A stretch of 43,877 nucleotides of DNA from Candidatus Pacearchaeota archaeon. Its GTDB lineage: Archaea > Nanoarchaeota > Nanoarchaeia > Pacearchaeales > GW2011-AR1. Both the position numbers and the translations under genes were made by a program. Positions 7,260 through 14,559 of this stretch are shown piece by piece. Location of the stretch: assembly GCA_002686195.1 (NCBI GenBank), contig NZAS01000169.1:1-43877 (forward strand), written 5' to 3'. How positions within the stretch are numbered: position 1 is the stretch's first letter; every line of letters starts with the position of its first letter. The notes beneath the pieces are model-generated. The model was not told the DNA's origin. It did not search any database and worked only from the letters and a program-made list of their open reading frames with translations.

Positions 7260-8231
7260 CTAGCTGTCCTCGCAATCAATTTTGGATGGGTCGAGCCAGG
7301 AAAGGCCGTGCGCTTCTGCGAACGCTTTCCTCTCTCGGAAGTCGTTAGGAAGAACGAAGCCCGTCTCCTTGTGTTTGGCACGGACAGCGGAAGAGGCGAA
7401 GCCGATGAAGTCGTTGAGCTGCTCCTGGTCGTCGAGATACTGGAGCAGTCCGGCCCACTTGGCTCCGGAGACCGGATAGGGAACCAACTCGTAGCTGCCC
7501 GGAGAGCCCTCGACCGAGTAGACGTCGTTGGCGAAGTCCGGGACGTCCACCTGGCCGTACTCGTTGAAGATCCAGTAGCGAGTCTCCAGGGCCGAGAAGC
7601 GGCTCTTGGTAAAGGCAAGTAGGCGCAGGCCGGTTCGGTCTACCGCGGCGCGACAGACAACATCGACCTCGTGGGCGATCTCCATGGGGCCGGCAGCTCG
7701 GTTGTCTTTGGTGACCTGGAGGACTACGAGGGTGCGGGCGTTGTTTGCCTGGGACCAGGAAACCAGCTCGGAGAGGACGCGCAGTCCATCCATCACGCCG
7801 AAGGCAGTCAGGGAATCCACTACCACCTTTTCGGGACGGTTGAAGCGGGCATCGCGGAAGAACCTCTCGACGTCTTCGTAGGTCTTGACTCGGTAGATGG
7901 TGGGTACTTTTACTCCGAGCCGGTCGAACATCCTGGCTACGGCAAAAGGCTCCTGCTCGGATGTGATCCAGACCTGGGGGCCGGTGATCGCGGCGAGGGA
8001 AGACTTGCCTGCCCCAGGCCCTCCCCAGAGAGCCACTACGCCGCCCGGAAGCCAGGTGAAGTTGTCCCACGGGGGGAGTAACTTCACCCCGGAGAGCTGG
8101 CCTGTCTTGGTGGGGCGAACGCAGAGGCTGTCCGTTCCGACGGAGCCGCAGACGGAACAGTTGACCTGGCGCGGAGGGACGCGAGATCCGCAGGATGTGC
8201 AGTAGGTGGTTTGTGGCTTCGCGGCGCCCAT
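7260..8231 (-). CDS. RadA/Sms-like RecA-fold ATPase with zinc ribbon, lacking the Lon-like domain, 323 aa
   Basis: Residues 10-30 hold a four-Cys zinc ribbon (C11, C14, C25, C28), as at the N-terminus of RadA. Walker A is GGPGAGKSS (70-78). A RecA-type Walker B ends VVVDS (136-140). LQVTKDNRAAGP at 171-182 matches the RadA motif normally read as H-V-T-K-E-G-x-x-A-G-P. Bacterial RadA (about 450 residues) has a C-terminal Lon-protease-like domain; at 323 residues this protein lacks it. RadA remodels recombination intermediates as a hexameric DNA motor. It heads the leftward operon that carries virion-like genes, so a role in DNA handling during packaging cannot be excluded. Confidence 0.75.
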   Translation of the reverse strand: MGAAKPQTTYCTSCGSRVPPRQVNCSVCGSVGTDSLCVRPTKTGQLSGVKLLPPWDNFTWLPGGVVALWGGPGAGKSSLAAITGPQVWITSEQEPFAVARMFDRLGVKVPTIYRVKTYEDVERFFRDARFNRPEKVVVDSLTAFGVMDGLRVLSELVSWSQANNARTLVVLQVTKDNRAAGPMEIAHEVDVVCRAAVDRTGLRLLAFTKSRFSALETRYWIFNEYGQVDVPDFANDVYSVEGSPGSYELVPYPVSGAKWAGLLQYLDDQEQLNDFIGFASSAVRAKHKETGFVLPNDFRERKAFAEAHGLSWLDPSKIDCEDS

Positions 8232-8241
8232 GAGATCCCCA

Positions 8242-8265
8242 TTCGCGCAAGTTCGCGCGTTCGCG
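8242..8265. repeat. Three TTCGCG repeats in the divergent intergenic region
   Basis: TTCGCG occurs at 8242-8247, 8252-8257 and 8260-8265, between the candidate leftward promoter and the ATG at 8231. The spacing is 10 and 8 bases. This could be an operator array or an untranslated leader element. Confidence 0.4.
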
Positions 8266-8272
8266 TTTGCAG

Positions 8273-8300
8273 TCTATAGAACTCGTTTCACTGCTGTCTA
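8273..8300 (-). promoter_or_regulatory. Candidate leftward promoter for the 1-8231 operon
   Basis: On the minus strand, TAGACA (8300-8295), a 16-base spacer, then TATAGA (8278-8273), about 40 bases before the ATG at 8231. It lies in the only gap between the leftward and rightward blocks. Confidence 0.55.
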
Positions 8301-8332
8301 GTTTTGACGGGGGAAGTTGCCAGACTGTTTTG

Positions 8333-8677
8333 GTGAACACATGGTTTTCCGCTCCCGATCTCTGGTTTCCCCTCGTCGTCATGGCCGGCGCATCGTTCGT
8401 TGCGGCCGGAACGACGGACCTGCGCGTCGACCCCAGCACCAAAGCCGAAGAGAAGTCGCAGTTCTGGCGCGACCCCAGGCTCTTGGGGGGCGCAGCCGCT
8501 GCGGTCGCCGCGCCATTCCTTCCAGGTCGCGCGGGTCATTACGCTCTGTTGAGCTCTCTGGGACTCCTCGGCTCCTACGTCACCACCGAAACCGTGCGCT
8601 TGCGCACGTTGCCCTCCCATTCCACCCCCAGCCTTGGCGAGCCCGACGAAGTGTCGGGATATACGCTCGGGCGCTAA
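8333..8677 (+). CDS. Small membrane protein, 114 aa
   Basis: I use the GTG at 8333; an upstream TTG at 8267 would add 22 residues of unconvincing sequence. Residues 7-26 form a hydrophobic segment (LWFPLVVMAGASFVAAG). A second hydrophobic region lies at about 48-80 (LLGGAAAAVAAPFLPG and YALLSSLGLLGSYV). The C-terminus is polar. It is the first rightward gene and sits 21 bases before the capsid-like gene. It could be a membrane protein of the virion or a holin-like protein; nothing decides between them. Confidence 0.55.
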   Translation: MNTWFSAPDLWFPLVVMAGASFVAAGTTDLRVDPSTKAEEKSQFWRDPRLLGGAAAAVAAPFLPGRAGHYALLSSLGLLGSYVTTETVRLRTLPSHSTPSLGEPDEVSGYTLGR

Positions 8678-8698
8678 CCAACCAGGAGAAGACCTCAA

Positions 8699-9703
8699 AT
8701 GTCTGACCTCAATTACCTGGACGCGGGATTCGATCCCGACACTGATTTCCTCGGCGCGGACGATGATTTCGACGACGATGATGACTTCGGTGCCGACGAC
8801 GACGCGGCCATCGCCATGCTCGAAGAGGAAGACGAGGCGTTCCTCGTTGGACTCATTCCCGATGACCAGTACGGTGCCGCTAAGCGCGGACGCAGCCGGG
8901 GTGTGAGGCGCGTGGGGCGCAAGCTCCGTGCGGCGCAGCGCAAGCGGGCTCGGGCTGCCAGGGCCGCTCGCAGCGGTCGCTACCCCGGAGCCTCTGGAGC
9001 CATGCTCAGGGCCAAGGCCCGTCAGCAGGGCGCACGGATGCAGCGTCTCAAGAAGTCGCTGCGACGCAGCAAGCAGAAGCGGGCCTCTCGGGGCGCCGGA
9101 GCTGCGATGCGGGCTCGCCAGGACGGCGCGGGTGATCTCGACTTCCAGGTCGAGTCTCCCCCAGGAGTAGGCCGGCTCGACCGGATGGGCTTCCTGGTCG
9201 TCACCCCCCTGATCGGTAACTCGATTGTCGGACAGCCTACTGTCTCGATCCCCGCTGGTACGGCCGCGAACACCCAGGTCGTCCTCCAGACTCCCCAGAT
9301 CAGCTGGGCCGTCTGCCGGATCGTCGGCCTCGAGATCACTCGGACCATCAATGTCCCTGGTGCTGGCGTCCCGGACGTCTACCAGTTGACCGCCTTCTCA
9401 ATCGGCGGTGGCGCAAACTTGCTGCTCCAGCAGGGCAATATGGATGTGTCATATTTCGCCTCGGGACTGACCACCAAGGTCGGCCTTCGCGACTATCCGA
9501 TCCTGCGCAGCCCGAATCAGGCAACGGTGACGGTCAACATCTCTAACGGGATGCCGGCACCGGCTGTGACGACTGCAGGCAACACCCTCCTGGGGATTGA
9601 CCTGATCGTAGATGTACTCGCAGATGACAACTTTGGTGCGCACCTTCCCGGACCGTACGCCCGTACGGACGCTCTGGTTCGCAAGCCCGTCGGTCGCCGC
9701 TAG
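8699..9703 (+). CDS. Capsid-like protein with acidic and Arg/Lys-rich N-terminal extension, 334 aa
   Basis: Three parts are visible. Residues 1-60 are very acidic (runs of Asp, with DDDFGA at 27-32 and DDQYGA at 55-60). Residues 62-135 are very basic, rich in Arg, Lys and Ala. Residues 140-334 are beta-rich and clearly paralogous to the 197-residue protein encoded next: both contain PQISWAVCRIVG, GLRDYPILRSPNQ, DVLADDNFGAHLPGPYAR and a RKPVGRR end. A good ribosome site (AGGAG) precedes the ATG. The paralogous pair and hairpin-flanked context suggest major or minor capsid proteins. The basic segment could contact packaged DNA. The acidic end may be a propeptide. All roles are inferred. Confidence 0.65.
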   Translation: MSDLNYLDAGFDPDTDFLGADDDFDDDDDFGADDDAAIAMLEEEDEAFLVGLIPDDQYGAAKRGRSRGVRRVGRKLRAAQRKRARAARAARSGRYPGASGAMLRAKARQQGARMQRLKKSLRRSKQKRASRGAGAAMRARQDGAGDLDFQVESPPGVGRLDRMGFLVVTPLIGNSIVGQPTVSIPAGTAANTQVVLQTPQISWAVCRIVGLEITRTINVPGAGVPDVYQLTAFSIGGGANLLLQQGNMDVSYFASGLTTKVGLRDYPILRSPNQATVTVNISNGMPAPAVTTAGNTLLGIDLIVDVLADDNFGAHLPGPYARTDALVRKPVGRR

Positions 9704-9722
9704 ACCATTCAACCCATTCCCT

Positions 9723-9738
9723 CCTGGCTTCGGCCAGG
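9723..9738 (+). terminator. UUCG-loop hairpin between the two capsid-like genes
   Basis: CCTGGC (9723-9728), TTCG tetraloop, GCCAGG (9733-9738): a very stable hairpin directly after the stop at 9703. There is no T-run, so it may be an RNA-stability or attenuation element rather than a full terminator. A second smaller hairpin (CCGGG 9746-9750 with CCCGG 9757-9761) follows. Confidence 0.5.
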
Positions 9739-9784
9739 GCGGGAGCCGGGTATGACCCCGGTCACAGAGAGAGAGAGAACCAAA

Positions 9785-10378
9785 ATGGCTTACCGAGCCC
9801 CTTCCAAGGCGACCTCTGCTGGCGGACTCGAGTTCACTGCAACTCATGCTCCGGCTGGCGTAGGACGTCTCGAATACATTCCCTTCGGACTCGCTGCCGC
9901 TGACCCGGCTGCGAACGCGGTGGGAACTCCCTACGCCGTTGCCAATGCTGGCGCCGGCCTGGCGGCGATCAACTTCGTCACACCCCAGATCAGCTGGGCC
10001 GTGTGCCGGATCGTCGGTGTCGTTACCACGACTGTCCGCCAGGGCGCCGTCACCGACGTCATCACTGTCACCAACCTGAACGTGGGCGGCGGACCCAACT
10101 TGATCTTGAGTGCCAACGGCTCTCGGGTCGAGCTGTACGACGTTGCCAACGAGCGTTTTGCTGGCCTTCGGGACTATCCGATCCTGCGCAGCCCGAACCA
10201 ATGTTTCCTGACCATCGGCACGGCTTCCGGTGTGGGCGCATTGGTCTACGCAGGCAACAACCTGCTCACGGCGATGCTGGTCGTAGACGTACTCGCAGAC
10301 GACAACTTCGGTGCGCATTTGCCCGGACCGTACGCCAGGAGCAAGAGCCTGATCCGCAAGCCGGTCGGTCGCCGGTAG
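9785..10378 (+). CDS. Capsid-like protein, short paralogue, 197 aa
   Basis: Start is the ATG at 9785, after a purine-rich GAGAGAGAGAG ribosome region; the upstream in-frame ATG at 9752 lies in a hairpin. The protein aligns over its whole length with residues 140-334 of the previous gene product and lacks the acidic and basic extensions. Shared strings include PQISWAVCRIVG, GLRDYPILRSPNQ and DVLADDNFGAHLPGPYAR. The body is rich in Val, Thr, Asn, Ala and Gly, as expected for a beta-sandwich shell protein. Its own leader with hairpins suggests high-level, separately tuned expression. It is the best candidate here for a major capsid protein, but no family match can be asserted. Confidence 0.65.
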   Translation: MAYRAPSKATSAGGLEFTATHAPAGVGRLEYIPFGLAAADPAANAVGTPYAVANAGAGLAAINFVTPQISWAVCRIVGVVTTTVRQGAVTDVITVTNLNVGGGPNLILSANGSRVELYDVANERFAGLRDYPILRSPNQCFLTIGTASGVGALVYAGNNLLTAMLVVDVLADDNFGAHLPGPYARSKSLIRKPVGRR

Positions 10379-10391
10379 GCACCGTCCCAAC

Positions 10392-10441
10392 GCGAGCCTC
10401 GTCTCGTCCCGTCCTCTCCAGGGCGGGGCGAGGCAGCTCGC
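10392..10441 (+). terminator. Large GC-rich stem-loop after the short capsid-like gene
   Basis: Nested pairing: GCGAGC (10392-10397) with GCTCGC (10436-10441), CTCG (10398-10401) with CGAG (10429-10432), and CCCG (10408-10411) with CGGG (10424-10427). It begins 13 bases after the stop at 10378 and ends 12 bases before the next start. There is no T-run, so attenuation or mRNA end protection is more likely than complete termination. Confidence 0.5.
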
Positions 10442-10453
10442 AAAGGGGTTTGT

Positions 10454-10972
10454 GTGCTTGTTCGGTCCCGACTGACGGCCCAGGAGGCGGTTCCATATCT
10501 TCGGGGTCTTGTTGGGTCCGACGAGCACCAGGTGCGTCGAGACATCGCGGCCGGCCAGGAACCATTGGCCGTGACTCGAGGTCTACTGGATGGGAGCCTC
10601 CGCTACATCAGACGCGATCCCCGCGAAGAGTGGAAGACTCGCAACCAGGTCTTGGCAGAGGGAGGCGGTGATTGTGAGGATCTCAGCGCAGCAGTCGCAG
10701 CCGAGCTCAACGAGGTCTTCTTCGCCGGAGGCTACGGAGCTGAGGCAAATCAGATCCCAGACTTCCCCCGTCCTCCGCGGCCCGTGCGCAACGCCATGCC
10801 TTCTGAAGGCTGGGTCCCTACCTCTATTCTCCCTCGCCCACGGTTTGAGGGCGCCCCGAAGGCTGTGCCGGTGGTCTACAAGGCAAAGCCTCACCTGTAT
10901 CATGTTGTTGTCCATGTCCCTGGAAAGGGCTTTATCGATCCCAGCATGGCTGGGGGAATGAGGAAGATATGA
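10454..10972 (+). CDS. Transglutaminase-fold cysteine protease candidate, 172 aa
   Basis: The core matches the transglutaminase-like superfamily: GGDCEDLSAAVAAEL with Cys74, then LYHVVVHV with His150, then GFIDPS with Asp162, giving the expected Cys-His-Asp order. The region before the Cys (LRYIRRDPREEWKTRNQVLAEG) also fits the family. Such proteins are usually proteases or amide-forming enzymes. Being next to the capsid-like genes, this one may process or cross-link virion proteins. Start is GTG after AAAGGGG. Its TGA overlaps the next ATG (ATGA). The fold call is fairly firm from motifs; the substrate is inference. Confidence 0.7.
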   Translation: MLVRSRLTAQEAVPYLRGLVGSDEHQVRRDIAAGQEPLAVTRGLLDGSLRYIRRDPREEWKTRNQVLAEGGGDCEDLSAAVAAELNEVFFAGGYGAEANQIPDFPRPPRPVRNAMPSEGWVPTSILPRPRFEGAPKAVPVVYKAKPHLYHVVVHVPGKGFIDPSMAGGMRKI

Positions 10973-11364
10973 CCTTCGAGCAGCTTCTCCTGGACCCCTC
11001 TTTTCATGCGCTGGTGGGGTGTTGCTTCCTGCTGACGAGCGCCGTGAAGAAGGCCCTCGCGAAAGCGGCCCCGGACCTGCGCAGTCATGCCGTGACCAAG
11101 CTGGGCCTGGTGGTCATTCCTTTTGTCGTGGGGGCGCCGCTCGGACTTCTTTTCTTTTCTGGAGCTTCGACTGGGGATGCCCTGCTAGCCGGGGCTGCCT
11201 GTGGATTGCCCGCGGTAGCTGGCTACGGCGCCCTCAAACAATTCCACCAGATCCCAGGTCTTCCTGGGGTGGTAACTTCTGTCCTGGGCGCCCTTCTTCA
11301 ACGTCCCACCTCTATCGCTGGTGGGGCCTCTGAGGGGAGTGACTCAGCCGCGGATTCGTTGTAG
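10969..11364 (+). CDS. Small membrane protein, holin-like, 131 aa
   Basis: Three hydrophobic segments can be seen: LLDPSFHALVGCCFLLTSAV, KLGLVVIPFVVGAPLGLLFF and GDALLAGAACGLPAVAGYGAL, separated by short charged loops (KKALAKAAPDLRSH). The C-terminus is polar and Ser/Ala-rich. Size and topology suit a holin or small virion membrane protein. It is translationally coupled (ATGA) to the transglutaminase-fold gene. No specific holin family is recognised. Confidence 0.55.
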   Translation: MTFEQLLLDPSFHALVGCCFLLTSAVKKALAKAAPDLRSHAVTKLGLVVIPFVVGAPLGLLFFSGASTGDALLAGAACGLPAVAGYGALKQFHQIPGLPGVVTSVLGALLQRPTSIAGGASEGSDSAADSL

Positions 11365-11367
11365 CAT
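11339..11367 (+). promoter_or_regulatory. Weak candidate promoter before the histone-like gene
   Basis: GTGACT (11339-11344), a 17-base spacer, then TAGCAT (11362-11367), about 20 bases before the ATG at 11389, with GGAGAG as the ribosome site. The -10 resembles the TAGNNT boxes of the tandem pair at 5477-5535. Confidence 0.3.
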
Positions 11368-11388
11368 CCCTCAGACTGGAGAGCAGAC

Positions 11389-13206
11389 ATGTTCGGACGA
11401 CGCATGAGACTTCGCAGGCCCCGCAGACGCGGTCGCCGAGCTGTGCCGTTCCTGCCCGCGGCCACTGGAGTCGAGGGACTCTACGAGGACGAGCCCTACC
11501 GGGGCTTTGGACCGACCCGAGAAGGGGAGCAGACCGAGATGTTTTCGGCAGAGGATATTGCGCCCGGTGGACGCCTTTATCCCTACGACAAAATCCTCAC
11601 GGTGGTGGACCGTCCCGTACTCAACCGAAGGCAGTTCATCCGCCGCTACAAGTCCGAGCTCAAGCAAGCCTACGACGCGGCCTGTGGTCGGCTCCGAGCT
11701 ATGGGTCGCGACTGTCCCAACTATGCGCAACTGGCGCGTCTCACTCACGAGATGTACCGCGAGCATCGTGCAGCCGGCAGTAACAAGCCGGTCCTGCACA
11801 TCATCTACGAAGCCTCTGTGGCTGCCTGGGACCCGAACCAGCCCCAGGAGATCATGCTGCGCCGCATGGAGAAGTCCTGGGACGAGTTTCGGGATGAGTA
11901 CAAAGACCTGATCAACCTGGCCCGCGCAGACGGCAACAGCCCCGCTTTCGGTAAGGCGGCCAGTGTCGCCTTCAAGGCTTACAAGGCCGAGCCGGATCGC
12001 ACCAAGGCCCTCGAAGCTGCGCGTATCGCCATTCTGGAAATACCACCGAAACGGAGGAAGACCGTGTCCAAGAAGCCCACTAGAAGCAAGCCCAAGGGCA
12101 GAAAGCCGGCCAAGCCGCCGAAGATGTCCAAGGCCAAACGGGCGGCGATGCGCAAGCCTCCAGGAGCCAAATGCACTAGCGCGACTGGGCGCAAGGCGGC
12201 CGAACAGCAGCTCGAAGGGGTCAGCGCGGCCCGACTCAAGGAGATCGTTCCCGACGAGTCTAAGGACGTTGTCCTCTATCGTCTCCAGGCCGAAATGAGC
12301 ACCGCCGGCAAGCGCCGGCCGCGCGTCGTCTCCATGCTCAAGCGGGCTCTCAAGGCCAAGGGTCTGGAGAAGCTACCCTCCAAGTTCGACAAGGCGGTCG
12401 GGAAGAAGACCAAGCCCAAGACCAAGCCCAAGACCAAGGCGAAGGGCAGGACCAAGCCCAAGACGAAGCCCAAGACGAAGCCAAAGGGCAAGCGGCGCTA
12501 CGCTGTGACAGGCAAGTCTTCGGTCCAGGCGCGAGCCACCTTCGTCAAGAAGAACAAGGCGACCATCAGCGCCGCGGTCAAGAAAGCCTCCAAGGAGGTT
12601 GGTAAGACCGTCAACTGGATTTCGGCTGCCAACGTCGCGTTCAAGAAGTGCGCAACCATGACCGCTGCCAAGTGCAAGACCGAGATCCCCAAGGCGATCA
12701 TGGCCGGCTCCAAGGCTGGCAAGATCGCACTGGCTGGCGCGAGCAAGCGGAAGAAGTCCAAGCCCAGGAGCAAGCCGAAGACCGCTGCCAAGAGGACCGC
12801 CGCCAAGAAGACCAAGCCCAAGAGCAAGCCGAAGACGGCGGCCAAGCGCACTGCCGCTAAGCCGAAGTCCAAGCCGCTCAAGAAGGCCGAAGCAAAGGCG
12901 AAGCGGGCCAAGGGCAAGATCAAGACCGACGAGAAGAATCTCAAGAAGGCCAGGGCAGCTCGCGACAAGGCTCCGGCCGCGAAGAAGCCCGGCAAGCGCA
13001 AGGTGGTCGCCAGGGTGGAGGCGAAGCTCAAGAAGGACAAGAAGGAGCTGGCCGCCGCGAAGAAGAGCATTACCAAGGCCAAGGCCAAGGCGACGAAGAC
13101 CAAGCCCAAGACGAAGCCCCCCACCAAGACAAGGAGCACTACCACCCGATCCAGGGCGGGCAAGAGCACCTTCAAGGTGAAGGGCAATATCACGGTTTCG
13201 GCTTGA
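11389..13206 (+). CDS. Histone-H1-like lysine/alanine/proline-rich DNA-condensing protein, 605 aa
   Basis: Residues 1-25 are Arg-rich. Residues 26-220 form a normal mixed domain (from GVEGLYEDEPYRGFGPTREG through helices such as LNRRQFIRRYKSELKQAYDAACGRL). From about residue 223 onward the protein is dominated by Lys, Ala, Pro and Thr, with TKPK repeats at 12409-12491 and a duplicated SKPKTAAKRTAAK unit. A less repetitive basic domain lies between (QARATFVKKNKATISAAVKKASKEVGKTVNW). This composition is that of eukaryotic H1 tails and bacterial H1-like proteins, which bind and compact DNA. In a virion block it may condense packaged DNA. It starts 24 bases after the holin-like gene. Confidence 0.7.
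   Translation: MFGRRMRLRRPRRRGRRAVPFLPAATGVEGLYEDEPYRGFGPTREGEQTEMFSAEDIAPGGRLYPYDKILTVVDRPVLNRRQFIRRYKSELKQAYDAACGRLRAMGRDCPNYAQLARLTHEMYREHRAAGSNKPVLHIIYEASVAAWDPNQPQEIMLRRMEKSWDEFRDEYKDLINLARADGNSPAFGKAASVAFKAYKAEPDRTKALEAARIAILEIPPKRRKTVSKKPTRSKPKGRKPAKPPKMSKAKRAAMRKPPGAKCTSATGRKAAEQQLEGVSAARLKEIVPDESKDVVLYRLQAEMSTAGKRRPRVVSMLKRALKAKGLEKLPSKFDKAVGKKTKPKTKPKTKAKGRTKPKTKPKTKPKGKRRYAVTGKSSVQARATFVKKNKATISAAVKKASKEVGKTVNWISAANVAFKKCATMTAAKCKTEIPKAIMAGSKAGKIALAGASKRKKSKPRSKPKTAAKRTAAKKTKPKSKPKTAAKRTAAKPKSKPLKKAEAKAKRAKGKIKTDEKNLKKARAARDKAPAAKKPGKRKVVARVEAKLKKDKKELAAAKKSITKAKAKATKTKPKTKPPTKTRSTTTRSRAGKSTFKVKGNITVSA
12409..12491 (+). repeat. Tandem Lys-Pro-Lys-Thr coding repeats
   Basis: Short near-identical units of AAGCCCAAGACC or ACG variants encode repeated T-K-P-K. 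Third-position changes (ACC/ACG) show some divergence between units. Confidence 0.75.
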
Positions 13207-13213
13207 ACTTCCC

Positions 13214-13723
13214 GTGGGCCGCCCGCTGCGCGTGTGGCTCCGAAAGAGCCCGACTGACCTGACTGCTCTGGGAGCGGTGCTCTCGTCTCTGGATCTGCAT
13301 CCGGCAGACAAGAGGCGAGTGGAGATGTGTCGTCGCACGGCGGACTTCCGGGGGAGCGACCCAGACAAGATCGCCCTGATCGCCTGTGTCGAGGACCTGG
13401 ACCGTCGTTACAACTTCTCTCGGCCCGATCACAGCTCTCGAGTAAGAGAGATCCGCGCCCAGCTAAAGCCAGCTCGCGGTCCTGGTGTGGAGGGCGTGTT
13501 TGGCGTCTTCCGGCGCGGGGATCTGGTGTCGAAGGTGGACTGGAGGGCCCCAGACAAGCCCAAGAATATCCTGGATGGAGTCTTCCTGGAGGCCGAGCCT
13601 TCCAGTGAACACGCGAAATCCTACGGGCGCATGGGGGCTGTGCATGTTCTCGGCGATGAGCAACTGGACCGGTGGTTCCTCAGCGACATGCGTCACGGCC
13701 GCGACTTAGGCAGACCCTGGTAG
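13214..13723 (+). CDS. Hypothetical protein, 169 aa
   Basis: Begins MGRPLRVWLRKSPTDLTALGAVLSSLDLHPADKRRVEMCRRT from a GTG 7 bases after the stop of the H1-like gene. The N-terminal half is basic and helical. The C-terminal half is mixed and acidic (EGVFGVFRRGDLVSKVDW; GRMGAVHVLGDEQLDRWFLSDM). It contains two Cys only and no membrane segment. No family is recognised. It lies between the H1-like gene and the muramidase gene, so a minor virion protein is possible. Confidence 0.55.
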   Translation: MGRPLRVWLRKSPTDLTALGAVLSSLDLHPADKRRVEMCRRTADFRGSDPDKIALIACVEDLDRRYNFSRPDHSSRVREIRAQLKPARGPGVEGVFGVFRRGDLVSKVDWRAPDKPKNILDGVFLEAEPSSEHAKSYGRMGAVHVLGDEQLDRWFLSDMRHGRDLGRPW

Positions 13724-13742
13724 TTTGGAGTAGAGTTTCGAC

Positions 13743-14558
13743 ATGAAATTGGCCCTTCCCACCTTCCTGGCAAACATAAACCCCTTCGTGGCGGGGGGCG
13801 CCCTGCTGGCGGCTGCGGCGATGCTCATGTTCCCACGGAGCGCCAGCGCCTCGCTGATGCGCCGTGGAAAAGTAGGCAAGCGCGAGGTGGACCTCTCGCG
13901 TCGCGCCGGTGTTCCCATCGCGGTACTTCGCGCAATCGCTCAAAAGGAGTCCACGGAGGCTCCCCCGCCCATTGAGGGGTGGCCGAAGGGCAAAGGCGTC
14001 GGAAAGGCCCACCAGTGGGGCGGGCCAAAAGTGATGCGCTTCGAGCCGCACGTTTTCAATCGCAAAGTGTCGTCTTCCAAGCAGATGCCTTCGAGCGGGG
14101 GAACCAGCGCCTCTTATGTCAAATCTGAGACTCGCTGGAACGCCTTTCGCGAGGCCCTGAAGCGAGATCCACGAGCCGCAGTGGAATCTAGTTCTTGGGG
14201 TCGCTTTCAGGTCATGGGGAGCAACTTCCTCAAGAAGCTCTACGGCAACGACCCAAACCGCTTCGTCAACGCCTGGCTGGACGCCGACTGGAACGAGGTT
14301 GAAGACATGAGTGACGCCTACCTTACCGAGTGGTTCGTGAAGCGGCCCAAGACTCAGAAGTACGCGAACATGCCTATGGAGAAGAGGGTTCGCTACGGCA
14401 AGAAAGACCGCCGTGTGGTCGACGTGCTGGCTCGGCACTACAACGGCTCCTACAGCTACGCGCAGGACGAGCGTCGCAAGGACGGCAGCATCAAGCCCGG
14501 ACTCATGAGCACATACCGCAACCAGGTTGCGAAGGGTGCCCCCACCACAATGGTGTGA
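13743..14558 (+). CDS. N-acetylmuramidase-type peptidoglycan hydrolase with N-terminal membrane segment, 271 aa
   Basis: Residues 14-30 are hydrophobic (PFVAGGALLAAAAMLMF), a membrane anchor or signal-arrest sequence. The catalytic domain starts near residue 56: VLRAIAQKES carries the likely catalytic Glu69. Further on, RFEPHVF and ESSSWGRFQVMGSNF match the N-acetylmuramidase family, in which a Glu-containing helix and an S-S-W-G-x-F-Q-x-M motif are typical. The enzyme would cut the glycan backbone during lysis or genome entry. A membrane-anchored muramidase is common for virion-associated or signal-arrest enzymes. It is followed one base later by an anchored SGNH hydrolase gene. Confidence 0.8.
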   Translation: MKLALPTFLANINPFVAGGALLAAAAMLMFPRSASASLMRRGKVGKREVDLSRRAGVPIAVLRAIAQKESTEAPPPIEGWPKGKGVGKAHQWGGPKVMRFEPHVFNRKVSSSKQMPSSGGTSASYVKSETRWNAFREALKRDPRAAVESSSWGRFQVMGSNFLKKLYGNDPNRFVNAWLDADWNEVEDMSDAYLTEWFVKRPKTQKYANMPMEKRVRYGKKDRRVVDVLARHYNGSYSYAQDERRKDGSIKPGLMSTYRNQVAKGAPTTMV

Positions 14559-14559
14559 C

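Noticed and set aside
7260..8231. Reading the RadA-like ATPase as an FtsK/HerA packaging ATPase
   Set aside because: The zinc ribbon and the VTKDNRAAGP motif are RadA features, and the Walker B lacks the acidic pair usual in HerA/FtsK.
12409..12491. CRISPR-like or satellite array
   Set aside because: Units are in frame and encode T-K-P-K repeats; there are no unique spacers.
12373..13368. Long minus-strand open frame of 331 aa opposite the H1-like gene
   Set aside because: It is the mirror of a Lys/Pro-rich repeat gene and gives an artificial Leu/Gly/Arg-rich translation. The plus-strand frame has the proper start and context.
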